DNA of 64,000 nt from Auricularia sp. M13 (Eukaryota; Basidiomycota; Agaricomycetes; Auriculariales; Auriculariaceae), in assembly GCA_037042915.1 (NCBI GenBank), contig CM073198.1, positions 3,472,001 to 3,536,000 of the forward strand, in the 5' to 3' direction. Of this stretch, positions 48,282 through 58,309 are shown piece by piece (within the stretch, counting starts at the first letter, position 1; each line of letters starts with the position of its first letter). Under the pieces are notes generated by a model. That model searched no databases. It worked only from the letters and a program-made list of their open reading frames with translations, and was not told the origin of the DNA. The translations under genes were made by a program, and so were the position numbers.

Positions 48282-48810
48282 TCACTTGCGGATGGAGAGC
48301 AGCTCGACCTCGAACTTGAGCGTCGAGTTGGGCGGGATGACGGGCGGGAAGCCGCGGTCGCCGTACGCGTAGTCGGGCGTGCACGTGAGCATGGCCTTCT
48401 CGCCGACCGACAATTGCGGGACGCCTGTGCGCGATGAGCACCAGGATATAGGTATATCAGAAGCGCGCACCCTCGTCCCAGCCCTTAATGACGCGCCCGA
48501 CGCCGATCTCGACGACAAACGGCTTGCCGCTGCGGGCTCAGGTCAATGTGGCGCGGCGGGCGGCAGCGTAGGGCGCGCACCGATCCCTGCTCGAGTCGAA
48601 CTTGGAGCCGTCCAGCAGCTTGCCGTCGTAGTGGATGACGACGGTCTCTGCGGGGCGCGTGAGACGGGGCGATGGGCGGGCGATGGGGACGCACCGCCCT
48701 TCTTGGGAAAGTTAATGCCGTCGCCGGGGGAGATCGTCTCGACCGTGACACCCTGCGGAGCGTCAGGTCAGGGCCGGGCTGTATGCGCCCCGGGCGGCGC
48801 CGCGCACCAT
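48282..48810 (-). CDS. FPR1: FKBP12-type peptidyl-prolyl isomerase
   Basis: Five exons (48808-48810, 48695-48752, 48581-48647, 48471-48529, 48282-48424) join in frame to 109 residues, the usual size of cytosolic FKBP12. Family motifs are intact: [79 protein letters not shown]. The Tyr, Asp, Phe, Trp and Tyr residues that line the FK506/rapamycin pocket in the family are present. In fungi this protein isomerises prolyl bonds and is the receptor for FK506 and rapamycin. The first coding exon contains only the ATG. A TATA-like box lies about 70 bases upstream. Confidence 0.93.
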
Positions 48811-49270
48811 TGGACTCTGAGATTTGCTGATGGGATGGAGAGGAGGGCCAATGTGGCTCGGGCGGGCGGCGAGCTGCTTATATAGGGGCCACGGAGCCCG
48901 GAGGCTTCCCTCCCGCCGCCCGGCGACCGTGTCCGGATTCCGAATTCGAACCTCAGTGAGAATTGAGAATAGACGACAGAGTCGTAGCAGAGCGCTGTTT
49001 GCTTATCGATCGCAATTTATCGATGCCCCCGGACAATGCATACATCGCATACATACAGGCTGCGCCCATCTCCGAGGCGGCCTATCCTCGCCGCGTCTGA
49101 CCAGAATGCAACGGAGGACTTGACTGAGGGCAGTCAGATGATCGATAAGATTGCGTCCCTTGCATCCGCCGGAGCCAACAAGGACCCCGGGAGCATCCTG
49201 TGTTGACGGCTCTGGGGTCCCTGTCCTCGAGCACGGCAACTCACTTGCGCAAAACTGTGCAGTCCAGCGA
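48811..49270. other. Divergent promoter region FKBP12 / linker-histone-domain gene
   Basis: This lies between two outward-facing start codons. It contains the TATA-like motif for FKBP12; nothing coding is seen. Confidence 0.55.
48877..48884 (-). promoter_or_regulatory. TATA-like element of the FKBP12 gene
   Basis: On the minus strand the sequence reads tatataag, 67-74 bases before the ATG at 48810. This fits a core-promoter position. Confidence 0.55.
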
Positions 49271-50575
49271 ATGGCCGTCAGTCCCAGCCTCTTTGCCTGC
49301 TGCCCCGCTCACCATGCACCCAGCAGCCAGACGCGCCCGCGACGTCGCCCGCGCCCCCAGCAGCGCCCGCCCGCGCCCAGCCAGCCGAGGCGACGCTCAA
49401 GCGCGACTACCTCTCGCTGCTCACCAAGGACAAGCTCGTCGACCTGCTCCTCGCGCTCGACAATGACTGCACCTTTGCCGTCTTCCCGGACGACCTCGCC
49501 GGCGCCGTCCAGGCGCTGCGCGACGCCAAGCCCGCGACGCCCCCGCCGGCGCCCCCACCGCCAGCCGCTCCCGCACCTGCACCCGCACCTGTGCCAGCCC
49601 CCGCCGCACTGCCAGCACCAACACCAGCAGCACCAGCGTCGGATGCAGCTGCCAGCCCCGACGCGCCCGTCGCGGGCTCGTCGCTGTACACGTCTGAGCC
49701 GCTCGCGCCCGGGCGGCGGATGAAGAACGAGAACGGCGAGCCGACTGAGATGCCCAGCTACGAGGAGATGATCGCCCAGGCCATCGCGGAGCTCGCGGAC
49801 CCCGAGGGCACCGCGCCCAAGGTCCTGTTCCAGTGGATGGACCAGTGAGTCTCGCTTTCAGCTGTCCATACCCTCTCTGTCGCGTGACGCGTCTTCCCAC
49901 GCGAGAATGGCAGCCTGGCGACGTCGCTGACCTGTCGTCCGAGCTTCTCCCTGCTGCCATTCCCATTGCTCACGTGTCCCCCCCATTCACTCTGACTATC
50001 GCCAACTCTATCACTCGCAGGAACTACCCCCTCCAAGCCAACTTCCGCCCGAGCGCGTCGCAGGCGCTCCAACGCGCCTACAAGCGCGGCCGGCTCGACA
50101 AGCTGCCCAGCGGCCGCTACATCCTCAACCCGAACTGGGACGGCGCACCGGTGCGTGTTGCGCTGATCACCGGCCGGTTACTCACGCTCACTGCTTTTTT
50201 GCCGTTCAGACCTCCAAGCGCGCGACACGCCGCCCAAAGCAAGTCAAGGCAGAGCCGGTGGTGCCGCTGTTCAAGCCGCCTCCGCCGCCAGCCGGCGGAC
50301 AGCCCGCGTCAAAGCCGTACCCCTATGCGGCCGTGGCGGCCGCACGGGCGGCTGCGAGACCCGTCACGCCCGCGGCGGACGATGTAGCCATGGACGACGC
50401 GTCGCCGTCGCCTGGGAGAAAGTCGGTGCCTGTGGTGAAGAAGGAGGAGGTCGACACGGCCATGGAGCTCGACCCCGCGCCTGCTCCGGTCGTCCACACC
50501 GTCCACGCGCTCTTTGCGACGCTCGCGAGGCAGTTGACGGATCTGCAGGCCGAGCGACGCAAGAAACCAAGGTGA
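49271..50575 (+). CDS. Linker-histone (H1/H5) domain protein
   Basis: Four exons (introns 49277-49323, 49845-50020, 50151-50209) give 340 residues. The first exon holds only Met-Ala. An N-terminal helical segment (LKRDYLSLLTKDKLVDLLLAL) is followed by a long Pro/Ala linker. The globular H15-like winged helix then reads MPSYEEMIAQAIAEL, KVLFQWMDQNYPL, FRPSASQALQRAYKRGRLDK and SGRYILNP. The C-terminal part carries basic patches (TSKRATRRPKQVK, VVKKEE) and ends ERRKKPR. Linker histones bind nucleosome entry DNA. The Pro/Ala region and the acidic bits differ from a compact H1, so it may be a specialised chromatin factor. The intron placement was chosen because it alone keeps the frame from the ATG. 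Confidence 0.78.
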
Positions 50576-51045
50576 TCCCGATGACCATGACATCGGACTC
50601 CTGTTGAGCGCGGCACGATCGTTTTAGCCCTTGTTGTTTTCACTGTTTCTCCGTCCAGCCTCAGGGTTCCCGTGCGCAGCGACTGCGCCGCCAGTGTACA
50701 CTGTATCGTTATTGTATTTTCCTACAGTACTCTGACTGTCTTGTAATGCCACTAGACTCTAGTGCCATGCTGTACAACGTCACTCTTAGATCTCGGCGCC
50801 TGGCCTGATTGTTGTCTCCGTCTCGGCGTGCTTGGGAAATAGTGGGCGATGCAGAGAAGACGACGGGCTGATGGGCGCGGCTTGGATCAATTCGATTTAC
50901 CTTGAGGCTGGTCATAAGGCCGGGGCAACAGCAACAGCCCGCGCGGTCGTCGCGCTGCTTCCCTCTGCCCATTCTCACCAGCGTCTCCGTCCTCCTCCTC
51001 CAGTCTCCGGTTCCCATCTCATCTCCTCTCTACTCTACTCTTGAA
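50576..51045. other. Intergenic
   Basis: 3' region of the linker-histone-domain gene and promoter of the protease gene. Pyrimidine-rich sequence (ctcctcctccag, then ctctctactctactc) lies just before the protease ATG. Confidence 0.55.
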
Positions 51046-52877
51046 ATGCTTTCGACGCGCGTGGCACAGGCCGCGGTGGTGCTGCTGCTCGCGCTGCAGC
51101 AGGCGCAGGCGCTCAGCTTGAAGCTGCACAAGCACCGCAAGGCCGCGACGACGCGCAAGCCCAGCCCGAGGCGGCACCTCGAGACGCGCGCAGCGCCCGA
51201 CCCGCTCGACCTCGACAACCTATACGACTTGTACTACTCCACGGACCTCACCGTCGGCGGACAGGGTGCGTTGCGTTGCTTTCCCGGAGCCGCGTCCCTG
51301 AGATTCCCCTCGCTGTTACATAGATGTCAGCTTGCAGCTGGATACGGGCTCGTCTGGTGCGTCCGAGTTGCAAATTGCGGGTACCGGTGCCGAGCTAATG
51401 GTCGTTGGCAGAGATGTGGGTTCGCCCGCCAAAGGCGTTCGCGCCGACTGCGGCGAGCACGTCCACGACGTCGCTGGGCATTCGTTATGGCATTGGTGAG
51501 CCGCTCGGTGTTGGGGATGGATGGTCACTGCGGCGGCGCAACTTTCGCTGCGCAGTGTTCATCCCTACCTCCTCAATCTCACTATCTCACGCGCTCTGCA
51601 GGCAGCTTTAATGGCACTATAACGACCGCAGACGTCGCAATGGGCGACATCACGATTCCCAACCAGGGCAAGTGATCGTTATATTGGATAATATGCTCAT
51701 AACTCTGACAAGCGCTGCAGCGTTCCTCACATACACCAGTGGCAGCATCGACAACGTGTTCCAGGCCGGCCTGGACGGCATGCTCGGCCTCGGCTTCGAC
51801 GACGGCTCGCACGTCCTCACGACGCTGCGCCGTCAGACGAATGACGACTCGGGCCGCACGCTGCTCACCAACTTCTTCCTCGACAACCCCGACCAGCCGC
51901 ACACCATGAGCTTCTTCATGAGCCGCAACAACGACCCGACGAACGACGACGACGGTCTTTTCATGATCGGCGAGCCCGAGCCCGAGTACGCCGCGGTGAA
52001 GCAGGCGCAGGCGCTGCCTGTGCACGTCAACACGGCCGCGAACGACTTCCAGCGCTGGTCGGCATACCTCGACGCCATCGAGGTCAACGGCGAGCGCATC
52101 ACGGGGCTCACGAGCGTCGTGCCCGGCGTGCCCGCCGGCAAGCTCGTCGCGAACCTCGACACGGGCACGAGCCTCGGCTGGATGCCCGCCGCGGCCGTCG
52201 ACGCGATCTACAAGAACATCCCCGGCGCGCAGTACTTCGCGGATACGGACCAGTACACGGTGCCGTGCATGTCCGCGCCGCGGCTCGCGTTCTGGTTCGG
52301 CGGCGTGCGGTACCCGATCCACCCGCTCGACGTGACGCGCACGCAGTCGCAGCTCGACGCGTCCGGCAACCGCACGTACTTCTGCACGAACGCGTTCATC
52401 CACACCGCCGCGCTCTCCAGCCAGTCGTCCACGCTCGACCTCCAGCTCGGCGACTCGTTCCTGCGCAACGTGCTTGTGCAGTACGATTTCGGCGACCTCG
52501 CCGACCACAGCACGGCGAACGTCCGCATGCTCAGCACCACCACCGACGAGCTCAAGGCGCTCAACGACTTCAACGCCGTGCGCTCCAAGCAGATCGGCGT
52601 CGCCGCGCCGCCGCTCGTCACGGAGCTGCCGGGCGGCTCGCAGACCGCCGCGCCCTCGACCTCCACCGCGGGCCCGACGGTCACCATCCCGCCGTCCGAC
52701 GCGCCGCACCCCACGCCGCCGCCCGGCACGGGAGACAACACGGACTCCGGCATCGACGACACGAACGACACAAACGCCGGCGGCGACAGCAAGCCCGACA
52801 GCGCCGCCAGCCGCTCATCAGGCCTCTCCGCCGTCGCCGCCCTGCTCGCGTCGTCGCTGCTGCTGCTCGCATTGTGA
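51046..52877 (+). CDS. Secreted, probably GPI-anchored, pepsin-type aspartic protease (family A1)
   Basis: Five exons (introns 51266-51323, 51357-51411, 51496-51601, 51668-51720) give 519 residues. A signal peptide is visible (VVLLLALQQAQA). The propeptide is basic. The two catalytic motifs are intact: LDTGSSEMWV and ANLDTGTSLGW. Pepsin-fold landmarks include IRYGIGSFNGT, GLDGMLGLGF and LGDSFLRNVLVQYDFG. A Ser/Thr/Pro linker is followed by a C-terminal hydrophobic stretch (SAVAALLASSLLLLAL) as in GPI-anchor signals. It probably acts at the cell surface or wall on proteins. The last intron uses a GC donor (gcaagt); reading through it would give a stop. Confidence 0.9.
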
Positions 52878-53471
52878 GCGTATCGATCTGCCTTTATCTC
52901 CTCTGCATGTGTTGTTGTGCTGTTGTCTCGGATCCGGACGTCTGGACGCTCGTGTCTGCCCTGCTGTCTCTGTCTCGCCCCTCTTGCATGGTATCGTTAT
53001 TGCTGCGCTACTCGCCCTCCACCTCGCCCTCGCCCTCTCACACTCACAAATTCCCCACGCTCTCTACTTCAGAAAACGCACTCCAAACGGACTGTATCTA
53101 CTCACGCTCCCCTGCCCCGATGCCTGCCTGCTGCCTGTTGCCACCCGCCACATTCTTTCACACCATCGCACGTGCGGACGCTTTTATTGCTTACCACCCT
53201 TTTTCTCCCGCATGTCTTTTCTTGTTACTACATTGCATTTTCTTGACTGCCGAATACCTGACCAATACATTTTTTTGGAGGAATCTGCTGCTCGAATTCC
53301 AGTCTGTATGCGGCCTGACGATCGAGGACGGCGCAGATCCGACGTGCGCGTCGCCCGTTTTGGCCAGCGTGTTGCAATTGCAGACTCCGATGCCCTCGCT
53401 CCTTGTCCCCTGACCCCTACATACTGTACCTTCCCGCCGCCGTTGATTCTCACCCGCAGCGACGTTGCAGG
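52878..53471. other. Intergenic
   Basis: Pyrimidine-rich sequence between the protease and the leucine-rich-repeat gene, with no coding exon seen. It contains the first gene's 3' UTR and the second gene's promoter. Confidence 0.55.
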
Positions 53472-55548
53472 ATGCCGGTGCCCACGGCGGCCATGCGCCC
53501 GATATTCGACGCGGACAACCCGATGTACTGCGCGCGCTCGCCACTGGCGGCGCGCGTGCGCCCGTCCAGCTTCATGCGCAAGCTGCTCAGGCTGCAGAGC
53601 GCGCAGGAGTCGCCGCTCAAGACACGCAGGCTGGCAGGCTTTGCGAGCAGCCTGAGCGAGACGCTCGCCTCGTCGCAGTCCTCGTCGGCCGCCACGGACG
53701 TCGCCCTGCCGCGCTTGGCTCGGTCGCCGTCACCTACGAAGCGGAAGCCTCACCGGGACTCGAAGACGGCTCCGGCGCCGGCGATCGTGCTCTCGAAGCC
53801 CATGCTCGGGCTCCTCAGTGGTGCTGGCAGTGGCAGCCCGCCGAAACTGCTCGTCGCTGCCCAGGGCCAATCGTCCCTCGGCGTCCCGGCCAACACGTTC
53901 TACGGATATGGCACGAAGCGCAAACGCACCGCGGACTCTCTGCCTCTCAGCGGCAGCAACAACAAACGCGCGCGCAAATCGAGCGGCAACTCGTCATTTC
54001 CCGTCTCGCGCTTGCCACCAGCTTTTGGTTTAGGTCGCATTCCTTCTACCTCATTCAACCCTCAGCCGCATTTCTCCGCCGCTCTTCCATCCCCGCCTTA
54101 CGCTCCCGCCAGTGGGTCCGTTCGCGGTCGCGAAGAGCACGTCCTCAGGCCGAAGAATACGACGTTCGAGCCGATCAAGCAGGACGTCAAGGCGTTGCAA
54201 TGTACCGATCCCGAACACCTGACGGCTCTGAACCGCGTTGTCGAACTTCAAGGTTTGTCTCGCTGCTTTATAGTAGCTAATTGGAGTTGGTGCTTACTTG
54301 GTTATAGCCGAGCTTTATGGCTTCGAGCCCGGCGCAGAATCGCAGCCCGACATCGAGGCCTTCGTTGACGAATTGGGTTGCCTCCTGCTCGATATCCGAC
54401 TGAAGCAGCAGCTCCAGCCACTTTCAACGCTGACACACCAAGATATGGCTAACTTCCTTGGGGAAAAGGGTGCGCTTCTCTCGGCGCATATACTGTATTC
54501 GTGACATCGTGACACTAAATGCATGATCACTGGCAGGCTACTTCAGCACCCCAATGACTCTCGCGATGTTTCGCAGGGCCAACGTCGAGAGCATCGACCT
54601 CCGCCTATCCCTCAATCCCGAAGATACAATGCTGACGCCTGACGTAGAAAATATCCTACAAGGTGAGCTTTCCCGATGCCCGGGCGCGAGCATAAAACTG
54701 ACCTTACTTACGGTCAGTATTCACGCACCCTGGAAGCTTTACTCGACTTTATGAACTGAACCTAAACGATGTCGCGCTGACCGAAGAATGCTTTATGCTG
54801 CTCCAACCCCTTCGATCGACGTTGCAGATTCTTTGGCTCAAACGTACAGGAACGACAGATGCCATGTTCGTCTCGACTCTCGACAAAGTCGTCGCAATTT
54901 CCTTCTTTGCTGATATGCGGCCAAGGCTCCCGCACCTCGTGTGCCACCGCAAGCTCACCAACCTCCGTCTCACCGGCAACAACGGCGTCACGGACGAGGG
55001 CGTGACCAACCTGCTGTACTTGACTGCGCTGAAGTATCTCGAACTGGACCACACGAGCTTGACGATGGACGGCCTTAGACGCCTCGCTGAGGGCATACTG
55101 AACCAGGAGCGCAAGATCACGCTCGAGATCCCGAGGGAATGTGACGATTATATGAACTGTGTGTCGTCCTGTCTCTCCTGGCAGTGCAAATTACTCGACC
55201 GCTGATGCTCCGGCGGAAGCCCTGCACACGCAGTATCTCGTCCACCCGTCCGCGCCTCTCATCACCGACCCCGGCGCGTGCGGGTTCCTCGCGCTGCCGG
55301 CGCTGAAGAAGAACCTTGCGGAGCATGCAAAGTTCAACGACGCAGTATTAGTCAAGGGGTCGAGGGGCGAGCTGTGCGAGGCGCTCCGGGCGCTTTTGGA
55401 GAGGCGGAGGAGGGATATGATGGTCAGGGCTGTAATGTGGCAGAGGGACGATGAAGAGACGGTGCAGAGCGGTGAGCCTATAGATGGAGAGCTTCAGGAG
55501 GACCAGAAGGACCAGGAGGACGGGGAAGATGACCTGTATTCTGCTTAG
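53472..55548 (+). CDS. Leucine-rich-repeat protein with basic N terminus
   Basis: At least four introns (54253-54307, 54470-54536, 54663-54717, and one near 55156-55210 whose exact border I could not fix). The N-terminal 230 residues are Ser/Pro/Lys-rich with nuclear-localisation-like patches (TKRKRTADS, NNKRARKSS). The second half has leucine-rich repeats: LYELNLNDVALTEE, LQILWLKRTG, LTNLRLTGNNGVTDEGV, LKYLELDHTSLT. The C-terminal helix is acidic (EDQKDQEDGEDD). This resembles the AMN1/RAD7-like LRR class but lacks a visible F-box. A nuclear adaptor role is only a guess. Confidence 0.72.
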
Positions 55549-55722
55549 TTGACCGGTGAGAGCTGTATGTTGTAGCTTGCTGTTGTAATCTGGCTGTATC
55601 AATATGCTGTTGTTCTTCTACTCCGCGGAGAACCGCCGGGCATACAACGCCGAACAGCCGAAGCGCGGTCCCGAATCGGTAAGACTCACTTGGGAGTGGA
55701 CCACCACCTTGAACGCTGGACA
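55549..55722. other. Short intergenic region
   Basis: 174 bp between two plus-strand genes, so promoter and terminator must be compact here. Confidence 0.5.
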
Positions 55723-56312
55723 ATGGCCAACGGCAAGCGAAAGAATGCGACGGAAGCGGTAGAGCCGCACTTCCAGAGGGAAGAAATCGCCTGGCCAGGG
55801 CCGCGCCCAGCGCCGTATCACAGAGAAGGGCAAGGACAGCTGAAATGGCGGCCGAACGTTAACTACTGCGCGAATGGCACAGGGTGGGCACACGGAACGT
55901 AGTGAGTGCAGAGCTTCAAGAGCCTCGATTGCTGATATTTTGCAGTTTGGAAGCCCTGAATCCGGAATCGCGCTACCGCTCGATCTGCCTGACATGTCGC
56001 GTCTGGCGGCGCGAGCCGTTGCTGGGGTGGCAGGAGCAGCGACGCCTCCACTGGCGCGCGTATCACCATCCGGACGGGTCGCGACGGTCGAGCGAGGAGG
56101 CGGCGGAGCTGGTGAAGCGCATTCCTGAGATCAGGCCGTCCGCGGCGTGCGCGACGTGTGGGCAGCGCTGGACTCTCGTAGATGCGCGATTTGAGGCGCC
56201 TCCGCAGGGCAAGCCGGAGAAGGAATGGAGGAGGCGGTATGAGGCGTGGTTGGAGCTCCCTGGAGCGCGTCAGTTGGCGGCCCAGTTTAACACTCATGAT
56301 GAGGCTGAATGA
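55723..56312 (+). CDS. Small CxxC protein, unknown function
   Basis: Two exons (intron 55899-55945) give 180 residues. The N terminus is MANGKRKNATE; a Trp/Pro-rich stretch (EEIAWPGPRPAPY) follows. Two cysteine pairs 70 residues apart (CLTC in YRSICLTCRVW and CATC in AACATCGQRW) could bind one zinc ion. The rest is rich in Trp, Arg and Glu (WRREPLLGWQEQRR). No known family was recognised. The frame is open through the splice and codon use looks like its neighbours. The start is the first ATG in the exon. Confidence 0.6.
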
Positions 56313-57056
56313 TGTTACGAAGAGAATATATCATCATGTTGCGTGTCTCCGAGGACTTTATAGGAAGCAGACGCGATACCAAACCCCGCTGAGTGTCACG
56401 CTGAGTCGGAAGTGTGTACACCACACACACTGAGACAGATCGCAACGAAGAAATGCACCTGGAGCAATTTGAAAACGGAAAAGCAATAATTACTGTACAG
56501 TACACTGTTGCCCGGAATCCGGTTCGTTAACAATGGTTGACGCATTGATGCTGTCCGGAGTGACCGGATCCTGCATCTTGAATTTCTTTTGCATGATACC
56601 TCGCCTTGCCGCTTTTGCGAAGGTTACGAGTGATTCCCATCGTCCGAAAGCACCTGTCGCAGCAAGCGCAGATGCTCGCCAAATGCCGCGAGCCGGACCA
56701 ATGGAATCCGCGAGTGAATCACATAGAGGTAGCGTCTTGGCTAACGGCTGAGAGGTCTTGAACATCACGTCGATGAGCTGATACAATGCCTCTGCAAGAT
56801 CGGCACTCCTCAAAAATAGTCGAGACACGGGATACTTCTGAGTTGACGTACCGCAGCGCATCTCCTCGTCCCTTGGGTAAAGCGCGATGGCCTTTTGAAA
56901 AGATTCAGTAGACTTCAGCAATAAGTCCTGCCTTGCAGAAGAGGACTCCTGGGCTTTAGTCTTGAAATAGAACGCAATCGCGCTATGCAAACGGCCAAGT
57001 GGTGATGAGTAATTTATCGCACGACCGGGATGAGAGGGCAGGAGGCATACCTGTGC

Positions 57057-57063
57057 GCTACGG
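57057..57063. repeat. Target-site duplication, copy 1
   Basis: The 7-mer gctacgg directly precedes the CCCAGTCG end of the inserted element and is repeated at 58303-58309. Confidence 0.8.
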
Positions 57064-58302
57064 CCCAGTCGAGGTCGGTCTGGCGGAAGACCTCACAAAC
57101 CGACGGTTTTTGCTGACAGACGACGTCTGCTGACGTTTGGCGAGAAGTGTTCAAGATGTTGCCTCTAGACATGTGATTGAAAGGACACTGTGCGTCATAA
57201 TTGGACTTTATTGGAACTTGTAAGTTATTTGGGAGTGTGACAGTTTCAAAAAGGACAAGTTAATTGTGTCGCAGTGCAAAGCCTACAAAAGCACGTGCAG
57301 GCGGTTTGTGACTCCGCTACGCGCTCTCTTCCTCTTCCCTCCACAATCTATCGCTCCGAGCGTCCGCTCAATATATGGTGCCTTGACTACTCGTAGCGCA
57401 GAGCTGCTGCTATCACAGCAACAGCTGTCCAGACGTACGCCCAGTTCAGCAGCAGTGCATTGGGCATCTGCTCATTGACTTCTGCTCGTTGTGTCGCGCA
57501 GCGCTCCCCCGCGGGAATCCAGCTTGATTACGTGCACGCAACCCGAGGCGCACGGTGCGTTCTCGCGTCGCCTTTATATCGCCACCGCTCATTGCTATCG
57601 TATCTAGGAAGCAGGCCGACGCCCTGACGGCGAACACCTGCAGACCGTGACAGCGCCCAGGCCCGTGTGCGTACGGCAGTTTCTTTCTGTGTCATACGCG
57701 GATTCAACTGATATTTGACTGGGTAGATCATATTCATCTTGACTCGCACATCGCTGTGAGTGTGCATTTGTGCATGCCACACGGCTGCAAAAACTGATTT
57801 CGACCAGTGTCTGCCAGTGTTCGCGCACCCAGGTCACCGTTATCACGCAGTGCGCACATCGCACGATTTGCCTCTTGTTTATATATTGTCCCGCGCGGGC
57901 TTTCCTACTGCTCGTGCCGTCGCTCCCGACTGGACCTATTTCCCCTCCCCCCCCCTTCACTTCCCTCTTCCCAACTGGATTTTTCCCTCTCTCGTGTACT
58001 CTGTTCCTGTGCAGTCCTCACACGGCAGTACATGTGTTCTTACTGCGTAATATATGCATTTGCTACTCCTGTCTTGGGCTGCCGGAAAGTGTCGAACCGG
58101 CAAACAACAGGAAGCAAGTAAGACCCCGCAGAATAAGGCAGTTTCTGGCGGTTGGACTATGTAGCTTTAAACGTCTGCAGCCGCCATCTTCTGCAAGAGT
58201 TATGGCTTGAAATCGGTACAAATCACGACGCTTTCCGACATTTTTTGCTGGGACTAAAACCGTCGGTTTGTGAGGTCTTCCGCCAGACCGACCTCGACTG
58301 GG
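57064..58302. mobile_element. 1,239-bp DNA transposon-like element with 47-bp perfect terminal inverted repeats
   Basis: The ends 57064-57110 and 58256-58302 are perfect inverted repeats of 47 bp, beginning CCCAGTCGAGGTCGGTC. Direct copies of gctacgg flank them at 57057-57063 and 58303-58309. The interior has no supported transposase ORF, so this is a non-autonomous (MITE-like) element. A 7-bp duplication and long inverted repeats do not match one superfamily cleanly; hAT usually makes 8 bp and Mutator about 9 bp. The element sits inside an exon of the third TPR gene. Confidence 0.85.
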
Positions 58303-58309
58303 GCTACGG
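58303..58309. repeat. Target-site duplication, copy 2
   Basis: The 7-mer gctacgg directly follows the inverted end of the inserted element and matches 57057-57063. Confidence 0.8.

Noticed and set aside
51582-52709. 375-codon open frame antisense to the aspartic protease
   Set aside because: Mirror of the GC-rich protease exon; Arg/Glu/Val-rich with no domain.
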